A DNA stretch of 64,000 nucleotides from Gymnopus androsaceus JB14 (taxonomy: Eukaryota; Basidiomycota; Agaricomycetes; Agaricales; Omphalotaceae): positions 301,867-365,866 of the forward strand of contig ML769409.1 in NCBI GenBank assembly GCA_009733575.1, written 5' to 3'. This document shows, piece by piece, positions 33,100 to 44,375 of this stretch. The notes beneath the pieces are model-generated. The model saw only the letters and a program-made list of their open reading frames with translations, searched no databases and was not told the origin of the DNA. The first letter of the stretch is position 1; the number at the start of each line of letters is the position of its first letter. Both the position numbers and the translations under genes were made by a program.

Positions 33100-33952
33100 G
33101 ACAAATCAGTAGTCTAAGCACTGAATGGAAAAGACAAATACTGGGTTAACAAACATGGTGGAATTGTTACGTGGAAAAATTGCATCTATGTTCCAAAAAA
33201 CCAAGAGTTACAAGGGGAAATCATAAAGAAACACCACGATACAATCCTCGGAGGACATCCAGGATGCTACAAAACATGGGAGTTAGTCACTCGTGATTAT
33301 TGGTGGTCAGGAATTGGAAACAACATCCAAATGTACATAAAAGGATGTGAGAAATGCCAAGCCACAAAAATTCATTGGAACAAACCTGTTGGACACCTTA
33401 ATCCTCATAACATACCATCTGGACCTTGGGAATTCATAGGAGTTGACCTAATTGGGAAGTTACCGGAAGCAGGAGGATTCAATGCCATAGCCGTATTTGC
33501 TGATCACTATACAAAGTGAATTAGACTTTTTCCCACCCATATGCCGTTAACATCAGAAGGCATGACACAAACGTATAGAGAAAAAATCTTCCCTATTCAC
33601 GGACTTTTCCAAAAAAAAATTGTACATGATTGAGGTCCACAATTTCATTTGGGATTCATGAAGGAACTCTATAAACAACTCAGAATTGAAGCAAACTTCA
33701 CAACAGCATACCATCCTCAGACTAATGGACAAACAGAACAAACAAACCAAGAAACCAAACATTATCTTCATTTGTTCATCAACTATCATCAGTCTAATTG
33801 GCATGAATGGTTACCTACAGCCGAATTTGCATACAACAATTGAGTACACTCTGCCACCAAAGTCACTCCATTCTTCACTGATATGGGCCATCATTGATGC
33901 AAAGTGGGATGGAAATGAAAACAAAACCAACCCAAACACAAAGTTCAGGGGC
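33100..33952 (+). pseudogene. Gypsy-1 integrase, 3'-truncated
   Basis: The HHCC zinc finger (HHDTILGGHPGCYKTW...CEKCQATK) precedes the catalytic core: VDLIGKLPEAGGFNAIAVFA (first Asp), VHD*GPQFH (second Asp) and TEQTNQETK (Glu). Stops fit Trp to TGA (YTK*IRL) and Arg to TGA (VHD*GPQ). The reading is lost near 33950, where the Gypsy-2 LTR begins. No Gypsy-1 LTR was found on either side. Confidence 0.9.
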
Positions 33953-34886
33953 TGTTTAGACAGTGGAATGTAGGGTAGGTAGAGTATGTAGTAAAACAGT
34001 ATAAAAACTGTTGTGAGACAAGTCAAAACACACAACTATTGCTAACACGCAATAGTACAAGTAACAAATTGCTAACACACGATACAAGAAGGCCAACAGC
34101 TTACACACTGATGCCAAAACACAAGGAGGCCAATTGCTTGCACACAATTGCCTGAAACACAATAAAAGGCCAGTTGCTTGCACACAACTGCCACAAAAGC
34201 CAAACAAATTGCTAACACACAATGTACAATACAACAATAAGCACACAAACAATATGTACGAAACACAACAAGGCTTGTAGCAATGGGGGTGCCACAACCT
34301 CCTCCTATTTCGACATTTTCCTCCCCTTCTTATACCCAAAACTCCGTCCTTGTCCTGCCATCCTTCCTAGTCTTCCTGCATATCCGCAGTCATCCCTGTT
34401 TATCCCTCGGGTCCCTTTCGCTCCGTTTCCGATGCCCTGAAGGCTGTAAAAAGGTTCCGTTTATCCTATCTTTCCTATTTCGGCCTAAAGTCTTTCCCTG
34501 CCTCAGATCTACTTGTTCCTCCGTTTTCCGGCTAAAACAACGGCCACCCTGCCTTCCTAATGTTCCGCCGGACTCGTCTGCACCTCCGTCGGATCTCCTG
34601 GCTTGAAACAACTCCAGGACACGCCATTTCGACTCCCTAAGTCTTGTTTGATCCATCAATAAATTACGCTTTGAACCACTGTGAATGGATCTTAGGCTCT
34701 CTAAGCCGAATCTCGAGGCCCATTTATACTCCCGTTTCGATGCAAAGCACTTGGATAATGCAAATGTTATAGACATTGCTCGTCTCTTGCTGCAGAGCAC
34801 CTTTTAGCGGTACCCGAGACGATATTGACACATATATCGATGCATATATGCACTATATGCGGTTTACATGCATGGCAGTCACATCA
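33953..34886 (-). repeat. Probable 3' LTR of Gypsy-2
   Basis: On the minus strand it would begin TGATGTGACTGCC and end CACTGTCTAAACA (TG...CA). A purine tract sits immediately upstream, and Gypsy-2 integrase lies further upstream on the same strand. The 33953-34250 part holds several copies of GCTAACACAC and GCTTGCACACAA. The outer boundary rests only on the TG dinucleotide and the loss of Gypsy-1 coding sequence, since no second LTR is available for comparison. Confidence 0.5.
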
Positions 34887-34898
34887 TCTCCCCCACAC
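34887..34898 (-). promoter_or_regulatory. Probable polypurine tract of Gypsy-2
   Basis: Minus-strand GTGTGGGGGAGA directly before TGATGTGAC is the expected plus-strand primer site of a Gypsy element. Confidence 0.5.
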
Positions 34899-35235
34899 TT
34901 AAATATCAACTGTCCCAGTTGAGTTTGGATAAAATTCATGCAGGTCCCAACGTGTGCTTTCTTGATCTGGTTTCAAACTGACTCTTAGCTCGTTGCCCGA
35001 GTACCTTCAAGACATTTCACATGGGAAATTGTACTTGATGTTTCAAACTAGCGAAACTTCCGTTTTTCACTTCTGGCTGCACCTCTTGCTCAACCGTCGC
35101 CGTCTTTTGGCTAAACCTTCTCCCTTCAAGTCTCGCAGCAACCTTGGCCGCCAACCATGATAAAATACCAGGTCCAACTTGTCTTTCACCACAACTTCGT
35201 TATTTTTGCTCCCACTTTGATTGCACTTGTCCTCA

Positions 35236-36767
35236 ATGGCCCCTGCCATGATTCCCATTGACAACGCGACTAATCATCAAATGAAGAGGCAATTCAACCA
35301 CTTTCAATCAATCTACACTGCCCTCGCAGACTCTCTTGCTATTTCCCAGTCAACTTACAAGGATGACTTGCAGTCTTGTATGGAAATTGCGGTACATCGT
35401 AACTTTTTATTTCTCGACCCCTATACTGATTGTAACTTGTTCGTAGATTGAACTCGTTAAGACCAGCCCCACTTGGGTAGCCAACAACGACGCTTGCATT
35501 GAGGCACTTATTGAAGTTCAAACTCGATTGGAGAAGCTCGGATTTACTCCGACACTCTTTGCACCACTCAGTGCTGTCACCTATGTTCTTTGTGAATGTC
35601 ATCAGGGCAAATTAAACCCCCAAGCAACTGCTATTGAACTTCAAATGATTGTCAACAATGACATGAAGCCCGTTCGAAGCAGCACTGTCAATGCTCCTTC
35701 CAAGGTACTCCATCTCATTACCAACCTCGTATCTCTAGCTCCAACTTTTAGTTCACAGCGCAAGATCGATGGTCCAGTCCCGAAGGCCAATTCCAAACGT
35801 GTCAAGTCGACTGCTATCATTGCTAAAACCCACTTGGACAATGACGAACCTGCAGAGCCAACTCCCTTTGCTCATGCCAGTAATGCCTCTGCATCCAACC
35901 TCATTATTTTGGATGATGATGATGCTATCATGGCGGGTCCCCTTGACCCTGTCAATGCACTCATCAATCCCGTAAGTATTCTCTCTATAATGCCCACAAC
36001 TTTCATTGAACTCTGTAACTTCTTCAGGAGTTGGCTTCAATGGCCAATACCATGAATATGGTGAGCCCTTTTTCTTTATTCCATCCCCAAGCATCATCAA
36101 TGCCCCTCTTAGGCTTCTGAGACCAATGCTCATCAAAATTCCATGCTTGAAGCTCCTGTTAAGTTGAATACCAAGGCAAGTTTGACTTTTGAACTATCAC
36201 CTCTTATGGTACTTATTACTTTTTAGGAACACAATAACCCCAATCGTCCACAGGTGAGATATCTCTCCTTCAGTGACATCCCTTGCATGTCCACTGACTC
36301 ATCTGCATATATCAAGGCTGTTCAAAAAGTTGTGAAGACTTCTGATGCATTCCGTGAGTATTGTAAAATTAACCATGATGCACACAATTTTCTGGACAAG
36401 TCAGCACGAGTTACATTTGACTGGCGTCACCGTTACAGTGCTGAACGAGTCACAGGTGTGCTTCCTGGCAACTTCTAACACTTGTAATGACTTAACTCCA
36501 TCTTTAGCTGCTGGTGCTGTCATCAAAAATGCCAAACTTGATGCCCTCATCAAGGATGCATACAGCTACTATACTAGCAACAATGCTACCACTTCCACCA
36601 ATACTCAAATGGCACTTTCCATTCGAGCTGAAGACATCGAAGGTCGTCTTGGTGCTAAGACCTTTGAACTCGGAGTCCTCCTTCGTAACATCAAGGAGTA
36701 TCAGGCTGAACTTCGTTCAGTTATGGAGAAACTCCACACCAAGTCCTTCACCGTAGCTACTGACTAG
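35236..36767 (+). CDS. Intact 421-aa multi-exon protein of unknown function, antisense within Gypsy-2
   Basis: Six exons join in frame without a stop: 35236-35391, 35447-35971, 36028-36060, 36113-36175, 36227-36455 and 36508-36767. The introns are 51-56 bp with GT...AG borders, except the fourth (36176-36226), which is GC...AG. The start is ATGGCCCCTGCC. The protein has no recognised domain. The N-terminus is helical and polar, a middle stretch is acidic (LIILDDDDAIMAGP) with a nearby basic SKRVKSTA, and the C-terminus looks like a coiled coil (ELGVLLRNIKEYQAELRSVM). It lies between the integrase end (about 37089) and the 3' LTR of Gypsy-2, on the opposite strand. Antisense ORFs in this position are known in some plant Ty3/Gypsy elements. 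It could alternatively be an unrelated gene beside a fragment. Confidence 0.75.
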
Positions 36768-37088
36768 ATTTTTGCGTACAAAAATTCGTAGTTCATTACT
36801 GACACTGTCTTTACTCGGTACAACTTTATTTAAGCGCATATAGTCCACTTGACTGCGCAAAACCACTTTATTTATCTTCTTACACTCTCCTTAACATCCT
36901 TACACACATATAATCTACCTTTTCCTGTATATATGCGCATATATCATCTTGTTTTACACCAAACGACTATTTTGCCAAGTTGTTGACATTATTTTGAGTG
37001 TGCCTCGCCACTCACCCTTGTGTCAAAGTCTTTCCAACACTTTTAGCACTTAGTTCTTTGGCAGGACTCCCACTCATAAACAATTTTC
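36768..37088. other. Spacer between the antisense gene and Gypsy-2 integrase
   Basis: A/T-rich, with several short frames and no recognised feature. It would hold the 3' ends of both convergent transcripts. Confidence 0.4.
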
Positions 37089-38260
37089 TTAAGCCCTTTC
37101 TACCTTCTGTCATCATAAACTGACTTCTCATCTGGTATTAGACCTGACACATCTGCCTGTTCTAAGTCTGCACCTTGTGCTACATTGACTTCTTCATCTT
37201 CTAAGCCTTTCTCTACTTTAAGCAGTCCTTCTTCAGTCATATCTATAAGTTCTGAGATATTATCTGGCAAAGGTATACTTTTCCTTGCAAAGTATGGGAT
37301 TACCCTGAATGCACCAACTTTATTCTGGAAAACTGCTCCATTCATTTCTGCAACTGTGTAACTGCCTTTTGTCCTTCTGATAACTATCATTGGTCCCAAA
37401 TATCTAGGTTTAGCTTTGCCACCAACTGATTTTTCAAATCTGGTATTTCTGACCATCACTAAGTTACCAGGTTTAAAATCAAAGTCTTTAATTGTAGCAA
37501 GATGCTCCCTCTCAAACCTTAAAACTCTTCTCTCTTTTCTTTGGAAACTCTTTCCCTTAATTCCACAACATGTTTGGAATGCTTGCCAAGGCCAAAGCCC
37601 TTAAGCCAATCAGTTCCTCAGTGGTCACCAATCTATTAGGCCATTTCACTAACCAAGTTGCTTCAATAATATCAAAAGGTAACACTGGATGTGCACCTGT
37701 GACAGCAAGATATGGTGAGCAACCCAACCTCTTTCTGACGGTACACCTGTCTGCCCACTTCACTAAAGGGAATGCATAGAACCACTTGCTCACTTCCCCA
37801 TCAACTGCTTTAATTAAACTTGCCTTACATCATAACGGGCTCACTCTACTAAACTATTTGCTTGTGAATTGTAAGGAGAAATCCTGATATGGTTGATGCC
37901 ATACTTTTCTTTTAGCCAACTCAGTGCTACAAGAAAAGCAGATCCATTGTCAGTGACAATTTCACAAAGCTTCCCCACATACAAATTATCTCTTCCCACA
38001 ACCACTGCCAATAGTTCTTCCTGTCTCTTTCTTCAAAGGTTTTCCTTCCATCCATGCAGTTAAAGCACACCTTCCATGAACTAGATATCTGCAATCATTA
38101 GAAGTTGGCATCATCATTGTGTCCATGTGCATCACTTGGAAAATTGATGGTGTCTTGGTCACTACTGGAGGTATCCTAACCTTCACTTTCTGATGAGTTT
38201 GACATATATGACATGATTTTACATATTCATACACATCACCACTTCAGGCACCTACCAAAC
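37089..38260 (-). pseudogene. Gypsy-2 integrase fragment
   Basis: Read on the minus strand: the second half of the zinc finger (SCHICQTHQKVKVRIPP), first catalytic Asp (VMHMDTMMMP), EIVTDNGSAFLVAL (second Asp), SPYNSQANSLVE (Glu), WADRCTVRKRLGCSPYLAVTGAHPVLPFDI, and the C-terminal region [20 protein letters not shown]...[15 protein letters not shown]. Stops occur around 37800-37850. Protease, RT and RNase H are missing upstream, where the repeat array begins at about 38265. It is related to Tf2-like fungal integrases and is a different family from Gypsy-1. Confidence 0.85.
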
Positions 38261-38264
38261 TGAC

Positions 38265-39415
38265 CTACTTAGGGTAAAAAAATGATGTCCTTAAATATGC
38301 CTAAGAAGCCCCTTTTTGGGGTAGACTACCCACCCATCATATAAGGTGTGTAGCTACCCCAACCTGGGGTGGCTACCCATTTTTCTCCAAGTTGACTTGG
38401 GTAGCTACCTATCATGTCACGTCACGCAGTGCCTGGGGTCTTGCCTGGGTAGCTACCCACATTTTTTTGTGGTTTTTTCTTGCAGTTTGGGGAGCATTTT
38501 ACACTACTTGACTATGTTTGACAGTGTGAATGTGGGTATATTACTTCAAGCAATATGAGCTACTAACTTGGGTAGCTACCCACTTGGTTGCATATCATCT
38601 ACCAGTTACCTGTATTTGTTTGATTATCATGCATTGGATATATTTAATAAACCACTTAACTACTATTGAGATTTGAAAATAATAGACATAGTGGGTAGCT
38701 ACCCACTTATTTGTATGAATACTGGTTTACATAGCTTAATTAATTTCACTCTATTTGATGTATTTAGTACACCACTTCAATACTATTAAACATAGTGGGT
38801 AGCTACCTACTTATGAGCTATTTGCATGGACATTCAACTCATGCATATCATTGATGCAGAAACCATGAACCATACAAGTCTGTTCTGTTACACTTTCATT
38901 TGTGAACTTGTATATATAATATATACTCATACTGTGTAGCTGCCCACCACTATGTAAGTCCATCTGCTACATGAACTCATTCATGGACTTGTATAAATGC
39001 TTGTACTGGGTAGCTACCTTATCCACTAAATTTGTTTTGAGGTGTATATGTCCATATCAAGGACATTACACAATATATAGACCCACATGACTTCCACCAA
39101 TAGTGTGGGTAGTTACCCACATTAAACCAACATTAATTTGCATTAGGGGTAACTACCCACCTTAATTTTCATTAGGGGTAGCTACCCACCTTAATTTTTA
39201 TGTACTTAATTTTATGAAGGGTAGCTACCCAGCTTAATTTTCATTAGGGGTAGCTACCCAACTTAATTTTCATTAGGGGTAGCTACCCAACTTAATTTTC
39301 ATTAGGGGTAGCTACCCAACTTAATTTTCATTAGGGTAGCTACCCAACTTATTGTTCATAGGGTGAATGATGGCTTAGTGTGTTTTTTAATGCAAATAAT
39401 AACATTCAAATAGCT
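38265..39415. repeat. GGGTAGCTACCC repeat array
   Basis: About 16 copies of the palindrome GGGTAGCTACCC or close variants between 38345 and 39345. At first they are spaced 25-150 bp apart, then tightly in a minisatellite from about 39130 with ~30-bp units (TTAATTTTCATTAGGGGTAG...). Non-coding. It separates the Gypsy-2 fragment from KDZ-B. Confidence 0.8.
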
Positions 39416-39417
39416 GG

Positions 39418-42400
39418 CTACAAATCTGATGTACCAGAAGCCTGCATATCTTGATAGTTTTCAGTAATTCTAAGACTATCCAAATGCTCAATGAGAAGTC
39501 CATCAGCCTCTGCTTCAAACTCCACATCATACTCATACCCTGCTTCTTTGACAATTTCTATTCCTCCTCCCAGAACATGAACGTCTCTGTACTCAGCAAG
39601 ATCCTCACCCGACGGACCCCACTCAGGCAATCCCTCTTTGGCAGGAACACCCACAAGAGTTCGTTCCCAAACAACAAACAAACAACATAATTCACGTTTC
39701 TTCAAACTCAACTGATGTTCCACAGCTGCATTGGACACTTAATAAAATTAAGGTGAGATCACAAGTCACAGTCTGATGGAATAGCCACTCACTATGTTCA
39801 ATTGCTGCATTCACAATGTGCCATTCCTCATTGAACCACAATTGCAAGGCACTCCGCTCCTTTAGCAGCCGTGCCTGCTCTTCAATGCAACAATCTCTAT
39901 CATTCATTGCCCGTATTCCCGCTTGTACCTTTTCATTGCACAGCCAAAGTGGAGGAACTGTGTCATCTCCCTCCTCCTCATACCCTATCCCCACATCGAG
40001 CCAGATATTGTCATCAACATCCAGTGTGAATAAACATTCTATTTCAATCTTGAGCAGTGCAACTGAATTACGCGGCGCTTTTCTCTGTTGGATGAGTGTC
40101 TCCATGTCATCGCAAAGTCTATTGTATCTGCGAGCAAGTTCTGAGATTCTGGGATCCCTGCATTGCACCAAATCTTGAGTATGTTTGTTGATTCACTGCT
40201 CTACTGAGGAGTCAGAACCAGAACTTAAGTGTATTCAATCAGAGAGATTGGGGACCTACCACTGCGCTGTTTGCGATACGAGCATTCCAAATGGTCCAGC
40301 TCGAGCTTCCTTGATTGTAGACATTCTCAGATACGGGTCTTCAGAGTGCAAGCGTTCATTTTCTTTGTTAAGAATGGACTGTTGATGAGATGCCGGAGCT
40401 GATTCTTTGCATCAATACCCAGCGTGTCTTCCTTCTTTGTGACCTTTAGGTGAGCTTTACGTAGACTTTTCAAAGCTGTTTCCAGCTCCAGCTCGACGGT
40501 CATCATCTCGCAAGGCTCACTTGTAGGATCAGCAAGCCTCTGATGCAGGTCATTGACATGGGCTTGAATAGTGTCGCAGCTTTTTTGCAGTCATAGGGCC
40601 TCTTCTACAGCGCACTTTCCCTTATTCTTGTGTTGACCTACTTCATTTCAGCTCCGGTCATATATGACAATCGTGTGAATAACTTACGGGGTAAAGGCTT
40701 GGTCTGAGCTTTGATCTGTGCTTCCCATTCTCGATGTAACACCTCCTCGGAGAACCCACAGACCCGCAAACACTCCTCCAAATCTTTCATCTTCTCATCA
40801 CATGCAAGGACTTTCTGATGTAGCCAAAGTCCCAACTTGTACAGCCCCTCCTCACTGTAGAAGTTGAATTGGCTATCTAAATTGTACATATGGACGTAGT
40901 ACTGTACGTAGCTCAAAAGTCAGCCCAATACTTGGGACGATTAATTTTTGAACTTACTCCTGCAACATGCCCGTAGGCTATCAGATGGCTTAATGCATGC
41001 CAAAGTCTCTCCACTCCCTCACCATCGGACAGACCATAACCAATGCATTTGCATGGATGATAAATCAACTGACACGGCCACTGGTATCCAAATGCGTGAA
41101 CGATAGACATGGCGAATGACAGGCGTGTGTGGTATGGCTTCAAGGACCCCCATTTCTCGCAGCTTGCATGGAGTTGGCACCCAATATCGTACAAAAAGTG
41201 AACTCCAACAGTCGGTGGCAAGTGCTCGAATAGTTTCGCCAGAGTTGCTAGGACAAAGTGCTGACCTTCTCCAGCCGTGTTTATGTTCACAGTGAACAGA
41301 GCATGGTCATGACAACAGAGCAATGTCATGTTTGCTGTAACATCAAAGAACTGAGTGCTACCCTTTATGCGAGTGTCATCTGCTCCTGTGAAGCTGGCAA
41401 GGCATCCATCCAGACTGATTTCGGAACCTGTAGACCCTTCTCAAAGTGGTTGGTTTTGTCACTGTCCTCATTCACCTTCTGTTGTTTGTGAGGAGGTTTA
41501 GTTGGCTGCTTTCACGGGCGGACTGAGTCTACAAGTTGCTTCCAGGCTTGGACTTCAGCTTTGGGAATGAAGAAAGTGTTCGGATGAATTCGATGAGGGT
41601 CACGTCCAGCTTTAGAGCTATGCTTCTGAGTATAGCATGCATCAATCTGGACAAGGATGTCTTCACTGCAAAAAATCTCAGTTTAGCCGCTAACAAACGA
41701 AATTAGAATGAAGCTCACCATTTTCCACCAAAACATGCAGGACAACGGGACCAGAGGTATTCTGGTGGTCAAGACAGGGGTGTGTACAACTCTCGCTCAC
41801 CCACATCTTCAATAGGATCTTCATCCGACGCTTCTTGTGTGCTCCGTCTACCACACTGTGGGTGTGGTGAAGACAACGTCGATGGGTCCCATTTGTTGTC
41901 AGATTCTCTGCCATGCTTTCGGGACTCTCTCTCTTCCACCTCTTCATTACTAACCTCTTCGATAGTTACCCCACATCTCCTGGATTTATCCCTGGATTCA
42001 TCTTGTTCTCCCTCAGTTGATGATGGCCATGCGTCGCCACAGTGAGCACGAGGGCTTAAGCAAATTGGAGTATTGGAAGTTTCTGGTATGATGTCCTCAC
42101 AAGCATGCTGGAGGATGGTATTCATCTGAGCTTTAGTCATATCAGTGAGCGACATGAACCAGTGAAGTGAGTTGGCAAAATGTTGTCTCAGAGGATCGTC
42201 ACCCGGGAGATGATATCCCTGAGCAGCAAGAAAATCAGTGCCTGCACTACACCAGGCAGTGTAATTTGGTGCAATGCAGAGGAAGAGTTGTCGCACAAAG
42301 TCCAAAACATGGACATCAACTGCAAGAGTGGGATAGATTGGTGAACAAGGGAAAAGGCCACTACAAATAAGTTGAACTGCGGCTTTTGAGCAATCTGAAG

Positions 42401-43075
42401 CCCAGAGTTTGATCTGCTCAATCACTGTAACATAGAATACTTAATTATCATCATATCAGATTGAACAACAGATGTACTTGAAAACCGTATCACCCACACT
42501 GTAAGCTTGCAAGGACTGAGACAGCACTGGCAGGCCTGCCCCTGTACATTGACCGCTGCTTCCTTCTGCAGAAACTCTGTGCTACGTTGAAGCTCGAGAT
42601 ATGCTGGAACAGATAATGGTAGGATCTCCATTGTCCAGTGTTCCCATTGCCAGAGACGTTTTGAGCAATGTTTGGAAGGAGAAAGTAACTCCGTGGTGTC
42701 AAAAAATCCACCCTCCAGAGGCATGACTGCTCTTTTGCTTTCCTCAGCGGCAGATGCAAAGTCCTCTAGATTGACTGGGTGATCACCACGAAGTCCGACT
42801 TGGCCTGGAAGTCAAGGAAGGGCTGGATTCTGAGTGAGTGTGACACCGTTGGGCAATAACACTAATGCTCCTTGTTTTTGGCGGCAAGCATTTCCGGTAG
42901 CTGAAGTTGCGACTGGCGTTAATCGATAGGAATCCACAGTTGGTGTCGGAAGTGCCCTCTGGGATTTCTTCAGGCAGGGATGAACAGACATGGTGGTGCT
43001 GGTTAATTGCTGCTCTAGTTTAATGTCATTGCGGATGACTGTTCCTTTGAAACTTTGGGACAATGGACAGGTCAA
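39418..43075 (-). pseudogene. KDZ-B: CxC1-type KDZ transposase, nearly intact
   Basis: Exons on the minus strand match the CxC1 group in order: WQWEHWTMEILPLSVPAYL (42640); GLFPCSPIYPTLAVDVHVL and APNYTAWCSAGTDFL (42300); RCPACFGGKW (near 41740); IDACYTQKHSSKAGRDPHRI; FVLATLAKLFEHLPPTVGVH and LYDIGCQLHASCEKWG with catalytic Asp present (41180); FGYQWPCQLIYHPCKCIGYG and LSDGEGVERLW (41050); and an alpha-helical C-terminus. Introns are 50-60 bp with GT/AG. One clear nonsense codon, TGA at 40327-40329, replaces an expected Arg. KDZ-B is the least decayed of the three. An Spt5-like gene lies upstream on the same strand. Confidence 0.8.
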
Positions 43076-43243
43076 TCAATAGCACTGCCCAAAGACTGCA
43101 ACAGCTTCATTGTTTCCACAGATAGATTGATAATATGCCACGATCATACACAAACTGCTAGGTATCTTTCAATCATTGACTTGTACATTGATAGTAATTA
43201 GTAACTTTGAGGTACTACACATCTCTGTATTACAGTAGCAATC

Positions 43244-43800
43244 CTAAGGGTCCATTCCAAATAGCTCTGTGAATATGAAACGACATCCTTCCTTCTGCTC
43301 AACTAGTTTACATTGATATTCCTGTTGCCTCTGTCCGCCTTCTATGTCAGCCACCCAAGGCATAAGATTGTACTTGCCAAAAAGCTCCAAGAATGCTGGG
43401 ACATCTACGGGCCATAAATCATCAACAGTGCAACGAAGCTTAGAGAGTGTTTGCAGCTGAATTGTGTGAAGACCATGGGGATTGTGTTTGCATAGCCACT
43501 TGGTTAGGCTGGCACGGTTGCAGGATCGATTAGGATCAACAAAATGATATTCGGGTATGTCATCGGATTGGGGCAGCTTAGCGAGAGCCTTGAGCTGCAA
43601 GTCCATGCACTGAAGAACGCGCAAGGTGACTTCAGGATCTCAAAAAGTAGAGAGTCACAACAACTCTTTTGTGTGGCATGATAAGGTCTCCAAATCGTTG
43701 CAACTCAATCCCAGGTGAAAGTCTTGAGATGGAAGAGCGCTCACGTCTGTGGGTGCCAGCTTGTAATAGTATATGTCAAAGTATGAATCTCTTTCCAGAA
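43244..43800 (-). CDS. Unrecognised gene fragment between KDZ-B and the Spt5-like gene
   Basis: The main frame (126 codons, 43244-43624) reads DDIPEYHFVDPNRSCNRASL and VDDLWPVDVPAFLELFGKYN. A probable upstream exon (to about 43800) reads FDIYYYKLAPTDVSALP. Composition and codon use look protein-coding, but no family was recognised and the splice structure is uncertain. Position and strand suggest it could belong to the same mobile unit as KDZ-B. Confidence 0.4.
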
Positions 43801-44371
43801 CCGGGAGAGGTATGATTGAGGTGATATTCAGGTTCTATATTCTATTTAACGAGTTCATTTATAGTGAGTGAGATAGCACTCACGATTTCCTTCTGATTAC
43901 CACTTTGCTTCCCTCTCGACTCATTAGAATAAGGATGTTTGCTCTATGAATTCTTCATTAAACTGGTATTCAGCTCAGACATAAGAATGTACTTGATTAT
44001 GCAGCCTGATCTTTGATTCACATTGAGCGGGCATGTTAGTGATAGATCAAGAGAGGGAGAAATGACAAGTGCGCACAAAAAGCCACTTATAATTAGGTCA
44101 GTAAATACCCATTGTTCACCCATTCCATCTCATAGTTTTACATCATTGCAGATGATTCACACAATCATTGCAAGTCAAAGTGTTTGATATGGACTATATA
44201 TTATGTTACAATACATTTCAATTAGGCAGTCAAAGCTGTATCTACACTCCACCTATATATTTCTATGTACAGATTTCTATATACATACAATTAAGTTAAT
44301 CATAAATCATAAATCACGTAGCAATACAGAGGTCCAAGAAATACATGTCCCAAGAAATACGCGTACAAAGT
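43801..44371. other. No gene recognised
   Basis: A/T-rich spacer with no convincing frame, between the unknown fragment and the 3' end of the Spt5-like gene. Confidence 0.4.
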
Positions 44372-44375
44372 CTAT

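Noticed and set aside
34222..34800. Plus- and minus-strand frames in the pyrimidine-rich part of the Gypsy-2 LTR
   Set aside because: Composition follows the C/T-rich DNA. No protein family was recognised, and the region is best explained as LTR.
35705..35738. Possible 34-bp intron in the antisense gene (GTACTC...CTCTAG)
   Set aside because: Its removal shifts the frame and creates stops. The sequence reads through in frame, so it is treated as exon.
36254..36273. Possible 20-bp intron GTGAGATATCTCTCCTTCAG
   Set aside because: It is too short for splicing and the frame is open through it.
38321..39356. Telomere or centromere satellite at the GGGTAGCTACCC array
   Set aside because: The unit is a palindrome, not an oriented telomere repeat, and the array is only 1 kb with irregular spacing.
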